Shown here: one piece after another, positions 48,207 to 59,362 of the stretch
How positions within the stretch are numbered: the stretch's first letter is position 1
How the letters are laid out: every line of letters starts with the position of its first letter
From: Pipra filicauda
Lineage: Eukaryota > Chordata > Aves > Passeriformes > Pipridae
DNA length: 64,000 bases
Direction: 5' to 3'
Assembly (NCBI RefSeq): GCF_003945595.2
Contig: NW_024104314.1
Location: 496,001 to 560,000, forward strand
Notes under the pieces: model-generated
What the model was told of the DNA's origin: nothing
Databases searched by the model: none
The model's input: the letters and a program-made list of their open reading frames with translations, nothing else
Translations under genes and position numbers: made by a program

Positions 48207-48252
48207 GTCAAGCAGATTAAAAAATAAAAAAAAAAATAATAATAAAAAAAAG
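48207..48252. repeat. A-rich low-complexity tract
   Basis: Runs of A are interrupted by single T (AAAATAAAAAAAAAAATAAT and similar). It is simple A-rich sequence with no LINE or SINE body in front. Confidence 0.85.
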
Positions 48253-51200
48253 TTTTTTGCACATCACATCAAAAAGCAATTGTTCAAAGACACATGGTTT
48301 GTGAAAGATTTTGTCCAATGTTAGTGCATTACTAACCACTTTTCCATGCTGCCTGGGCCTCTGGAAACAATTGAAACCTAAGAAGACACAAGGGATATGT
48401 CCTCATTTTCTATTATATTTTCTTAATAGGATGGCAGGTGAGTCAGAGTTGAGACTTCATTTGTGCAGGAAGTCTATGGATCCGATTTTAATCATCTACA
48501 AATAACAGTAAGGCAGAATAGCAGGAAGGAAGTAACTGTGGGGTTGATTATCAAGAGATCCCATATTTCTGTACATCTCCATGCAACCTGAATTCCTTCA
48601 TTTCAGTCCCCTCGTCCATATAGATAGTAACAGATCACAGAAACATTGTGGGAATTAATTACTTAATGTCCTTACTTTGCCTTTGAAAATGTAAAGCCCT
48701 CTGTGCCTAACAGTTTAGGTGGATGTCCAAAGGGATTTACAAAAGTACTTAAGCAGGTTAAATGCCTACATCCCACTGACTCTCAAAGACTGTCCATAAA
48801 CCTGACACTATAAATGGAGTAGCAATAAGGGAGAATGCTGTCACCCCATCTTTATGGTGGCCAGGACTGGAACAGTTTATGTTCCAGCAACTACAGCTTA
48901 GTCACAGGCAGCCTCTTTGCTCCTGGCTGTCACACTCATCTCGAGGAGGTACCTGTGGCTCAGTGTCTTCCATGTCTCAAACCAATCCCTCAAACCAACA
49001 GGAAGCTTAAATCCTTAAGGTCCTACTGTCCAGGCAGGGTTTGTTACCTGAGTGAGAACAGATGCTGATCCCAATGCTGGGCACACACAAGGACATTAAG
49101 GTGGTGCAGGGGAACAGTGTGCCAGGTGCTCCTCTGGGGACACCAACTGTTTGAATCTTCTGGGGTTTCTCTGTGTTACTCTGACACAGCTGGCACCTAC
49201 AGACTCCAAAAAGCAGGACTCCTCCCAAACCAGAGGCAGCAATAAAGTGACCATTGAGGTTTCCTAATTGCACAAAGCTGCTGTTGGAACTGCTCACATT
49301 CTCCTGCCTATTAAACACTGGTTAAATCATCGCTTCTGAGTTGCTTTCCCCATCAGCTCAGAGATCTTGTAAGGAGGGTTCAGAGATAACAAAACCAGCC
49401 GGGTTTTCTTGGGCAGTGCAGCTGATCAGCCCAGTGACCCAGTCTAAAACGACCATCAGAGGTGTGTGGGAGGACAGAACAGACCCAGCTATAACCAAAT
49501 CCCCTGAGTACAAACAGAGGTGAAGGTCAGCTGCCCACAGGAATCTCTGTTTCTTGGGTAGGTTTTGCAGCCTGCATTGAACTGTCCACAGAGTGGCACT
49601 TTTGGGCTACCTGCACCCAAGTGAACTGGCTTCACGTGTCCAACATAAGCCTTGCTCCTGGAGCAAACAGGAGATGTACCCTACCAGCAGCTGGGAGTTG
49701 GGAAACTGGTTTTGTCATCATAGTGAAGGATTAAAAAAAAAAACCAAAAAGAGGCTTAAATTACACTTTAAAATGAGTTAGAGAATTTGGCTAGTGCAGA
49801 ATGCAGCAAATCCTTGCTCTCTGGTAGGCAGTGCATCTTACCAGGAGCAGAAAATGGGAGAGCTCAGAGTTTTGTCCACTGATGGCTGGGTGTGACCAGG
49901 TGGAATTTTAATTTTACAAGTCTTCAAGCCCAAATTGTCTCAGGAGCTGTCTGTTTAAAAGAGCACATTTCTCTTTGCACATTTTGGTCAGCACTGCAAT
50001 CAAGGGAGCCACATATGCTGGATCTTATTCAACTTAATAGATAGAAATTTGGCAGTGGAGTGTTCTCCATATGGGGTTTTCAGCTGCAGAAAAGCTTCTG
50101 CCTTTGCTATAAAATAGATTGGGATTGTTCCTTTCCAGAGGAAGCTGCCTCTTCATCTAGATGGTGGAGAAGAACTGGATTCAAATGTGAGCTGGCTCTT
50201 TACGTGGAATTAAGAACCACTTAAAAAAAGAACCCACCAAGCATGCTGGCTTTCAGAGGGTGTTCACGATGTTCCCCTGAAATTCTGAGGAGTTATTACC
50301 CATTTTGCCTTGACTGTATTTTTGGCTTAAGTTTCATCAAGAGCACCCAGGGAAATAGATTGTCACATCCATCAAATATAACTTGTAATGAATAAATGTG
50401 TCCTTCCAGTCACTGATCAAACTGAGGAGGTGCAGAGGAGAGTTGGGAGGTTTAACAAGCTAATAAAAAAATAACTGAAGTTATTTCACCAGGCAAAATT
50501 ATGCTGGGATAAATGTACAAATGCATTTTCTCAATATGGTGCAGGTATAATGGCTTCATTGTACATCAAAACAAAGAAGTTTAGCCTGAAATAATTAATT
50601 TCTGTAGGCAAAGCCCAACATTTCCATAGTTGCCAAAGGGAAAGCAAAGAACAATTGTAAAGACAGGAAAAAAAAACCTCACAATGAGATTGCTGGGAAT
50701 AATTCCAATAGCATGAAATTAATGTAAATCACAAATAGCTCCTGTGAAGCTAAAGTAAGAATCTGTGAGAAACCAGAATCAAGTCCAATAACCTAAATAT
50801 GAATCACTGACAAAAGAAAAACAAAAGCATGACCAAAACAGAGACCATTTAATAGTATAATAAATGAATATTAACACTGAATGATCACTAAAGGAATAAT
50901 TCCCTAATAGTTCCCTAATAATACTCGAGTCTTATGGTGGGAGTTTCTTGCAGGGATGGTATAAATCTTAATGATTATCTTGTCTCAGCAAATCTTATGG
51001 AAGCTACACAACCCAAATGGATCCTGCTCTAGCTTTCAGAAGATGCTCCCTCTGAGCTGGGTTACCTGGAATAAAGGATGGCAACAGGAATGTTATCAGG
51101 TAAAGCTGACATAGAGAAACCTGCCTAGACTGTGTAACTCTTCTGCTCCATCACTCTAAATGTGAGCAAGTCTCTTTGCCTTAAAAGGATGTTCTGTGGC

Positions 51201-54200
51201 AGCTCCTCAAGGAAGAATAGCCAGGGGCCCAGCATGGCTTGCACAATGCAAGTAATTACAATTCTTCCTCTGCTGCTTTCATGGAATTGATCTAATGAAT
51301 GTTTTTAGGTTCCAAATTAATAAAAACCACATGCAGCTCATGGGAGGATTTGTTCTTCAAGATTTGGGCTCATCAAAAGAACTGAAAATATTACCCTTAA
51401 CCAGTTTATTTCAGACCCTGGTTCACTCTCTGAAGGTGTTTGTGTCTTTGCAGCAGAGGTGGGGATGAATTAGATTATATAGTGTATTCTGAGATAGTGC
51501 CTGTGTTTTCTCCACACTGCCCTGCTTTGGTGAGGTATTGGCTTTTGTTGTCTAAACGGGTTCAAATATGTCATTCTTATTACCAAGGCTTATTTAATTC
51601 ATTTACTAGGTCATTGCTTGGGATAATATATGCAAATTGTACATATTAAGAGTGATATGAATTACATCAAGCATTGCCATTTATGTGGAAAATTCATCAA
51701 ATGTTAATGCAAAATCTATAAATAGAAAGAATAAAATAATAATAAAACATGAATGTGCAGCAAGCCTAAAAAATGGAAGACCCTTAACTGGCCATTTATT
51801 AAGCAAATAAGGATGGCAGATCCTCAGCCAGAGAGAAAAAGGGCAACAGAAAATGACTGTGTGTTACAGTGACACTGATAACCATTTAAATCAAGCCCCC
51901 AGTATTCTGACAGGGTGTGTGCTTGTGAATGGGGAAATGAAAATTCATGTCAGAAAGGAATTCCAACAACTGTGCTGAGTATAAAGTGGTAGGAGAGATT
52001 TAAAAAATAAGCCCACGGATTTAGTCTTTATGACAAAGCTAATCACAGATTGCTTGGGCACTCCACCAAACAGTTGGGAAAAACTATAAACCCAAGAATA
52101 GTGTTTTATATCATTTCAAGCCTGTGTTTCATATTCCTGTGACTCAAATGTTCGTGCTCGCAGGTACAGCCAGGGATGTTACTGCCTAGTCATAAAGTGC
52201 TCTGAATCTGTAACAATTCATTTTGCTCGTCCTGTAAGGACAAATAGTCACTTATCATTGCAGTATCTGGTGAAGAAACTTCCACAGAATCTCATATATC
52301 CCTACATAATTTGGCATAACTGGCAGGCTTTTCTAAAACAGAATAACTGAATAATAATGAAGGCCATTAATGATGATTAGAAACATTACAAGGAGTGAAA
52401 AATTAGCAATATACTTTCCTATATTCATAGGCTGCTTATGAGAATAGATTTTTTTGTAGGAATCCTGCACAATTATTACTCAAGGGGAGGATATCAGAGG
52501 TAAGTTATTTGAATTTTCACTCTTTTTAAAAAGTTCTCATTATGTAGCCTGAATTGCTACACTTCATAAATACAGCAAACTTCTCCCTTTTTTCCTAGTG
52601 ATTCATATACTGTTTCCCTGCTCAATTGTTTTAAATCAAGTTCTCCTTTTCCCATACATTGATAACCACTTACTGCACCCTCCTTTCAGGAATCAACCAT
52701 CAAGGTTAATTTTGCTCTTACGGCTGCTGCTTTAAATGAAGCCATTTTTACTTTTCCTTAAAATTCCAGATGTCATTAATTTCTTTTATCAGCCTCTAAC
52801 AGAAAACATACCTAGAGACTGTTCAACCCATACTTCTGGGCTGTATAAATCTCAATCATAAAACAGTGGAGCGATGCTTAACATCTGCTCATCCTCGTCA
52901 CAGAGAGGGGGAAAAGGCCCCACTCTTCCAATGGCAGTTGTGCAGCTTTCCCAACCAGGCTCGTGGATTTCTCTGCTCTGTTTTGCACAAGGAGAATAAT
53001 AAATCACTGACACTCAGTTCCCCCAACAAACAAAGTTTATGGGAGCACAGCCTTCTCCAACACGATCTGCTCTTGCTGGTTTTGTATTCGCTCGTTTGCA
53101 GAGACACCATTTGTGCTGCCACAGAGGGTCAAGTCCTGCAGTGCTGCTTTATTCCTAATAAATGCCACTCCACTCTTAAAAAAAAATCTAATTTAGATCC
53201 ATGTCAGCGAATTAGCAGCCTTTGACTGAAACTGATATTATCTGGATGAGGTAATTAAACAGAAAGCAGGTAGCCTGCCCCCTTCTCCACCAGACTCACA
53301 GGGTGCTTGCCCAAGTCACGACTGCAAAGTGTTATAAAAAATATATTTAGTACATTTATAGGTCAAGAAAGATCACATTCCTTTGGTTAGGTTGATTACC
53401 TTTGGCAGCTACAATAGGAAAGAGAACCTAATTTTACTGATGCTTGGACAAACCCTAAAGGACAGAACAAAAGTGCTATTCCTGCACTTAAATGTGACAG
53501 GATATATGATCATGCTTTATATGGAAATTCCATTTTTAAATACTTCATAAAGAGGAATAATTATTAATATGTCCATTAAAACTTTAATAAAGTGTTACAA
53601 ACTGCAACTGCTTAATAGACTGCTAATAAGGGTGGTTTCCACTGCCTCTTCCCCTAGCTTTGCTTACTTCCCTACAATTCCTATTGCTGCTGCTCAGTTT
53701 ATTAACCCCACGTAAACAAAACATTAATGCAAAATGTTACCAGATGTTTCAAAGAATCTATGAAAACCCTCCCTTAGGTTCTTCAGACTTGAGTCATTAA
53801 TCTATAAATTCTTTGGTTTCTTTTCTACTTAAACATTATAGGATTTTTCCAAAAGGATTTGGTGCTCTCAAAGGTAAAATCTCACTTGCCTATTAATGCA
53901 CAAAATCTCACTAAAGTCACTGAAACTGCTCGTGTGAAAAGACATGCTCAAGTTCATTATGGAAAGATTATCCATTTGGGCTTAAGGAAACTGTACACAA
54001 AGTGCCACGGAGAAGAGAAGCAGTTTCAGTCTTTCTCATTTACATGCAAAGCGAATTCTTCCACCATTTGCTTCCAATTTGATAACTGAGCAAAAAGCAT
54101 AATAATAAATAACTCACAAGAAAAGAAAGAAAAAAAAAAGTAATTTACTTTAATAAACCACAGCTTCAGACTATGGGTACCCGAGGAACTGTTTGTTCTG

Positions 54201-54570
54201 TCACCCTGCAGGAAAGGGAGGAGCTGCCATGGGGAATTCCAGCTCCTCCATCCCACTCCAGGCACTACACGGCCACTTTCTCCATCTGTGGATGCCAGGA
54301 CTGTGCAGAGCAGCTTAAGAATTTGAGGAATATTTGATCAAGGGCAAAAAGAACAGCCCAAAATACAACAGAAGCCTGCAACATCCCAACAGAGATATTC
54401 TTAAAGGGGCCCGACACAGTTCTGTGCGGTTCTCAGCCACATTTCCCAAGGAGGAAAATCCAGATTAAAACCCACAAGCCTCTCCTCCTGAGACTGCCTG
54501 GAAGAAGGACAGTGCTTCCCAGGAAAGATGGTTGGGATGGTTGGGAACTGCCCAGCCTTCCACAAAAATT
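48253..54570. other. Longest quiet stretch, no gene or clear repeat
   Basis: Most of these 6.3 kb are AT-rich with few open frames, the longest being 119 codons (52866-53225, no domain). About 48670-48790 contains GGATTTACAAAAGTACTTAAG and GCCTACATCCCACTGACT, phrases reminiscent of old amniote repeats, but no boundary can be set. An 11-bp tandem duplication TTCCCTAATA(G/A) lies at 50900-50921. A near-palindrome AAAGTAATTTACTTT is at 54137-54151. The low repeat load would fit a regulatory desert. Confidence 0.5.
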
Positions 54571-54803
54571 AGAATCATAGAATCATAGAATCAGCTGGGT
54601 TGGAAGGGACCTCCAAGATCATCAAGTCCTTGATCCAACCCCGCTGCAGTTGCTAGGCCATGGCACTGATGCCACATCCAGTCTCTTCTTAAAAATCTCC
54701 AGGGACGGAGAATCCACTACTTGCCTGGGCAGCCCATTCCAATGTCTTATCACCCTCTCTGGAAAGAAATTCTTTCTAATATCTAACCTGAACCTCCCTC
54801 TTG
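54571..54803 (-). mobile_element. CR1: CR1 LINE, 5'-truncated copy
   Basis: The plus strand begins AGAATCATAGAATCATAGAA, then GTTGGAAGGGACCTCCAAG and ATCATCAAGTCC, the inverted CR1 3' end. Read on the minus strand it encodes the CR1 ORF2 C-terminus ([19 protein letters not shown], then ESPSLE-like [15 protein letters not shown]). Similarity stops near 54803, and the GC-rich DNA beyond is not CR1. A 129-codon minus frame spanning the junction (54622-55011) is therefore part CR1 and part unrelated sequence, not a gene. Confidence 0.95.
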
Positions 54804-57800
54804 GCAGCCTCCCAGCAGAAGATCCCGGCGGCCCAGTCGTGTTCCCTTCCCGCCCCCTGCCCTCCCTTCCCTGCAGGCTCTGGGGTTGCAGGAGGAGACT
54901 CTCCCTGCTCAGATGCCCAGAGGTCTGCCAGGATTTGGGAATGGCTGTGTTAACCCCCAGTGCAGAGCCCTGCTGACCTGTGTTTTGTAGTCCAGGCACC
55001 ACAGAAAGCACCTTTCTAACACTCTGCCCACAAAGGTGACTCTGAAATTGGTAAAACTCGAGAAGAAAATTAAATAAATATAAAAGAAGAGACTAACTTT
55101 TCTTGAAAATTCGGTAATTATTTTCCTTGAAATAACTCTATCGATAAATATTTATATCTCTTTTGAAATCCAAACATTTACTATAGTTATTAGTAGTTTA
55201 TCTCAGTCTCACCAAAACTGATGGAGATTTTGCCAGGCTTTATCCTGATTAATGCAGAGACTCTCACAGAATATTCCCACCTTTTTTCTACAAAAACCTC
55301 GTGCTCTAGGAACCCTCCAAACAGCCAGGTATAAATACCCATGTTCTACCCATGTATGGGGAGGTTTAAATTTTGATTTGCATGACAAGTAGAACAAAAA
55401 CACTGAAAAAAAAGAAGAAATTGCTTGTCTGAGTAACAGCAGAGAGCAAATCAGTAATATGGCAATATACATATTGTCTATTAAATTAATTCATTGTTAC
55501 TTGTTACTGGGCTCATACTAAGCAACAAGTAATGGAAAATTCACTCAGACCAAGAGGACCTCAGGACAACACTTTGGAGATAAACCAGTTTTCTGTGCAG
55601 GGATAACAACAAAAGTTCAGGGGCTGGGCATCAATGTGTATTTAGAGTGTGAAAAAGCACCCTTGAATAATGCACCAGGATGCTTTTTATCATAGTTTTT
55701 CTTCCAGGAAAAGAGACATAGGGAAGCAATTAGAAGCTATTTTGATGGGCTCATAATCATCATCTTCCATAGAAACTTCAGAGCCCGTCAATGGAATATA
55801 CAGAAGTATCTGAAATGCTAATTGTCACTACATAATTGCTACAAGGCTGAAACATGTTAACTAGGAACTATCTGGGCATTCAAACAACTGTATCTTTGAA
55901 AATAATGCAAGGAAGGCACTTCAGTCCCCTTCTGCAAACCTAATCAAGTGCTGTGTGAAGAAAAACATCACACAGAAGTCAGATGAACACAGCAGCTCTG
56001 TAGGTACACAGTGCAAAATGTAATTTATCCAGGCAATGGTACAATGCTGGTTTTAAGAAAGAAAATTATTTTAAGTTCATTAAAAAAAAAAAAAAAAAAA
56101 GGTAAAACACCTGCTCAGAAGGATGGGGCAGCAAATGATCTGTCTGGAGAATTCTGAGAAGCGTTTTTAAAGACTGGGATTTCTTTGACCCAAAAACAAA
56201 GGCCGAGAAGATGCAGCAACTGTTTTCAGATACGCACATGAGAAGAAGAAATGCTTAAGCGAAAAGACAGTTTTAGCATTAATCATAAATATGTTGTGGA
56301 AATCTGAAGAACATTTCTGGTTTCTAGTTCAGTGACATTTTGAAACCAACATCTAGAAAAAGAAATGGAAAGAGGAGAACTCTAATATAATTATTATTAT
56401 ATAATAATGGAATAATAATATCCATTATTCAAATGGATATTCTGTGGCATTCTAGCAGGGAAGAGGAGCACAAATAAAACACTATTCTTGGAAATAAAAA
56501 CAGTTGCTAACTCATCAAAATTAATAGTAATGTATTGATAACTTTTTACGCAGGTAAAAAATTTGCAGCAATTTGAACAATGAAAAAAGAAAACTGCCAA
56601 AAGACACAACTTCCCTTGAGCTTTGCAGCTATTTGTCTAAACTGGGCAAAAGTTACTCCCACAGCAAATGTGTTTCCAGTTCCATTTTTTTTCAAATACA
56701 AAAGCTCTCAGCTTAAATACGAGCATCACATACAACTGAAATGGTAATAACAAATATGCTTTTATCCAAGCACAGAAATTACTCCTAAACAGAACAATTT
56801 GCTGGCTAACCTGAGCTGGTGGGTTCTTTTCAGCTAATCACACCACACTTCATGACTTGGAAATGTTAAAACCAATATATTACCAAGGGAAGTACCATAC
56901 TTGCTATTTAAGCTTCTAAATGTTGGTTTAAAGTGGACACCTTCTTAATAGAAATGAAATCTAAGATATCAACTTACAGTTCTAGCCACAGAAAATTATA
57001 AAGTCTTCACTTAATTAGAAATTATCAACTTCCCGCACCAATTAAAACTCTGTCTTGCAAGGTCATTACTAAAAATCTTTGCTGGTTTTCTTGTTATTCT
57101 TAAGATCTCTGCAGTGTGCTATGGAGTGTCTGAATGTCACTGTGTTCCATCTGATATTTGCCTTCTGGGGTTACATTGCCCGGCTGTGTTGCTCCTCCAC
57201 GGACATGGCACTTGGCAGACAGGCAGAGCAAATCCAGGGATTCCATTAGTGTGGCAGCAAAACATAAAGAACAAAGAACGGTCCAGTCATTGATTTCCCA
57301 TTACATTTCTATCTGATGGAAAGATTACACTTGGCTACTACCACCAAAGAGAACTTGTTTTATTCTGGGTAACTCATATTTAGATTGATTTTCCCTAAAA
57401 TAGAAATTTTAAAATTGCTCTTTCCTGTTCTAAGCCTGCCTTTAAGGAAGAATTCCCAGCATGGGAGGAGGAATATCCATCGTTCCTGTTCTGAGAAGCT
57501 GCAGTTGAAGAGTTCAAAACCCCCACCAGAAAGGGACATAGGCATCCAACTCCCATAAATATGCTGAATTCCCAGGGAACGGGCATCTGCATTGTTTTAA
57601 AATAGATGCTGGATTAAAATACTAATAATGAACCAAAACCAACTACTGACATTTCAAATATAGCCATCGGTAGAAGACCACACCAGAACTCAGCATGAAT
57701 AGAAATATCCCTCTAAGTTTGCTCTGTTCCATTTATTTTTGGTAGTTTCTTTGCTCTTATTTGGTAATGCTGGCCAGGAATATCAGACATCCACACTCTC

Positions 57801-58569
57801 TATAATTTTGGTAGCGCTGGAAAACTGAACACGCTGTAATTGGAAAGGAATCGAGCGGTCTGGTTTCGTCACCAAAACCGGGCGAAACACACGGAATAGA
57901 CAAACTGCAGGAACAAAGAAAATTAAATTCACTTCTTCTTTCGCTTTTAATATCCTAAGACACAGATTCCAAAGCAGTGTGTCACCAGCTGCATGCAGCA
58001 ACCACAGCAAAAACTAACCACTGCCTGCTCCCTGCTCCCTGGAGGGCAGTGACCAGGAACAGATGCAAAAAGAAAAGGCTCCAAGAGCGTTCCCCCAGCA
58101 AGTTTCACAGCTCCTGGCAATCTGCAGCCTGGGGACTTCCTGAACTGGAGGTTACATCAGCATCTTCCTGTTTAGTAGCCCTCAATGGACCTTTCTTTCA
58201 TGAATTGTCTAATCATTTTTTTAAACCTATATATATTTTGGCATACGAAACATCCTGTAGCAATGGATCCCATGACTTAATTGTGTGTTGTGTAAAATGA
58301 GCACTTCCTTTTGTTTGCTCTCAACCTGCAGCCCAACCAGGTTATCTGGCGCCTTGGAGGTGCTGTTTTCAGAAAAATTAATATTTCCACCACTGCCTGA
58401 CCATTTGAAACCTCTGGTCCCACGATTCCTGAGCACCCTCTTTCCCCGCTGAAGAGCCTTAGACTATCAGTGTCTCTCCCCTGGCCTTTCACACTTGACT
58501 ATTCCCAATACCCTCCCTGTCTTTCCTAATCTATATTGATTTTTTTTGAGTAGGCTGATAGAACTGCAC
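54804..58569. other. Gene-free stretch with A19 run and CpG-enriched patch
   Basis: A GC-rich part at 54804-54990 is followed by AT-rich quiet DNA. A pure run of 19 A occupies 56082-56100. An AT-rich inverted repeat, AATAATGGA (56403-56411) with TCCATTATT (56421-56429), lies in low-complexity DNA. The CpG-enriched patch at 57815-57893 is listed separately. The 107-codon frame at 57977-58300 has no domain. Confidence 0.5.
57815..57893. promoter_or_regulatory. CpG-enriched patch in AT-rich DNA
   Basis: Eight CpGs lie within 79 bp of roughly balanced composition, at 57815, 57832, 57852, 57856, 57867, 57879, 57883 and 57892. That is about twice the random expectation and far above this window's background. 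Flanks are AT-rich and complex. It could be a small unmethylated regulatory element or a recent insertion. No gene start was seen. Confidence 0.3.
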
Positions 58570-59362
58570 AACCAGATCGATGGGCTGAGGCCAAAGGTAT
58601 GAGGTTCAACAAGGCAAAGTGCCAGGTCCTGCCCTGGGGTCACAACAACCCCACACAGCGCTCCAGGCTGGGGGAAGAGGGGCTGGAAAGGGCCCAGTGG
58701 GAAAGAATTTGGGGTCCTGGTCCACGGCAGCTGCACAGGAGCCCAGTTGGGCAGGAAGGCCAGTGGCACCTGGCTTGTACCAGCAACAGTGTGGCCAGCA
58801 GGACCTGAACAGGGACTGTCCCTCCGTGCTGGGCACTGCTGGGGCCACACCTCGAGTGCTGCGCCCGGGTCTGGGCCCCTCAACTCAGCACAGACATCGA
58901 GGGGCTGGAGCAAGTCCAGGGACAGGCAACAGAGCTGGGGAAGGGACTGAAGAACAAGCCTCACAAGGAGCAGATGGGGAAGCTGGGAGGGTTTAGCCTG
59001 GAGGAAAGGAGGCTCAGGGGGACATTTCACTCTACAGCTCCCTGACAGGAGGGGGGAGCCGGGTGGGGATCGGGCTCTGCTCCCAGGGAACAAGGGACAG
59101 GACAAGAGGACATGGCTTCAAGCTGTGCCAGGGGAGGGTGAGGCTGGACAGCAGGAAGAACTTCTTCACTGAAAGGGTTGTCAGGCATTGGAAGGGGCAT
59201 AGGAAGTGGTGGAGTCCCCACCCCTGGAGGTGTTCAAGAAAGGACTGGACGTGGCACTCAGGGCTCTGGTCTGGGTGACACGGTGCTGTTCAGCCACAGG
59301 TTGGACTGGATGATCTTGGAGTTCTTTCCCAGCCTTAGTGATTCTATGATTCTATTCTATGA
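58570..59362 (+). mobile_element. CR1: CR1 LINE, longest copy in the window
   Basis: This ~790-bp 5'-truncated copy begins within ORF2 at GATGGGCTGAGGCCAAAGG and runs to the terminal GGTTGGACTGGATGATCTTG ... GTGATTCTATGATTCT. Landmarks are in the normal order: the MRFN..KC.VL....NP block, [36 protein letters not shown], then the RKNFF..RVV-type nucleotide region and the 3' UTR end. It lacks the catalytic RT and endonuclease parts. Confidence 0.97.
58599..59020 (+). pseudogene. Decayed CR1 ORF2 C-terminal fragment
   Basis: In one frame the translation shows MRFNKAKCQVLPWGHNNP at its start and LACTSNSVASRT before an in-frame TGA at 58806-58808. The same frame continues with GPHLECCARVWAP, STDIEGLEQVQ and [10 protein letters not shown]. 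The segment between the first two blocks is out of register, indicating two compensating indels. This is the tail of the LINE reverse-transcriptase polyprotein, lost function long ago, and has no start of its own. Confidence 0.85.

Noticed and set aside
54622..55011. 129-codon minus-strand frame with a conserved-looking C-terminus
   Set aside because: The conserved part is CR1 ORF2 and the rest is unrelated GC-rich sequence read through from upstream.
56403..56429. Inverted repeat AATAATGGA/TCCATTATT
   Set aside because: It sits in (ATA/TTA)n low-complexity DNA where such symmetry is expected by chance.
58467..59105. 212-codon minus-strand open frame
   Set aside because: It is antisense to the CR1 element. 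The sense strand carries the recognisable ORF2 remnants.
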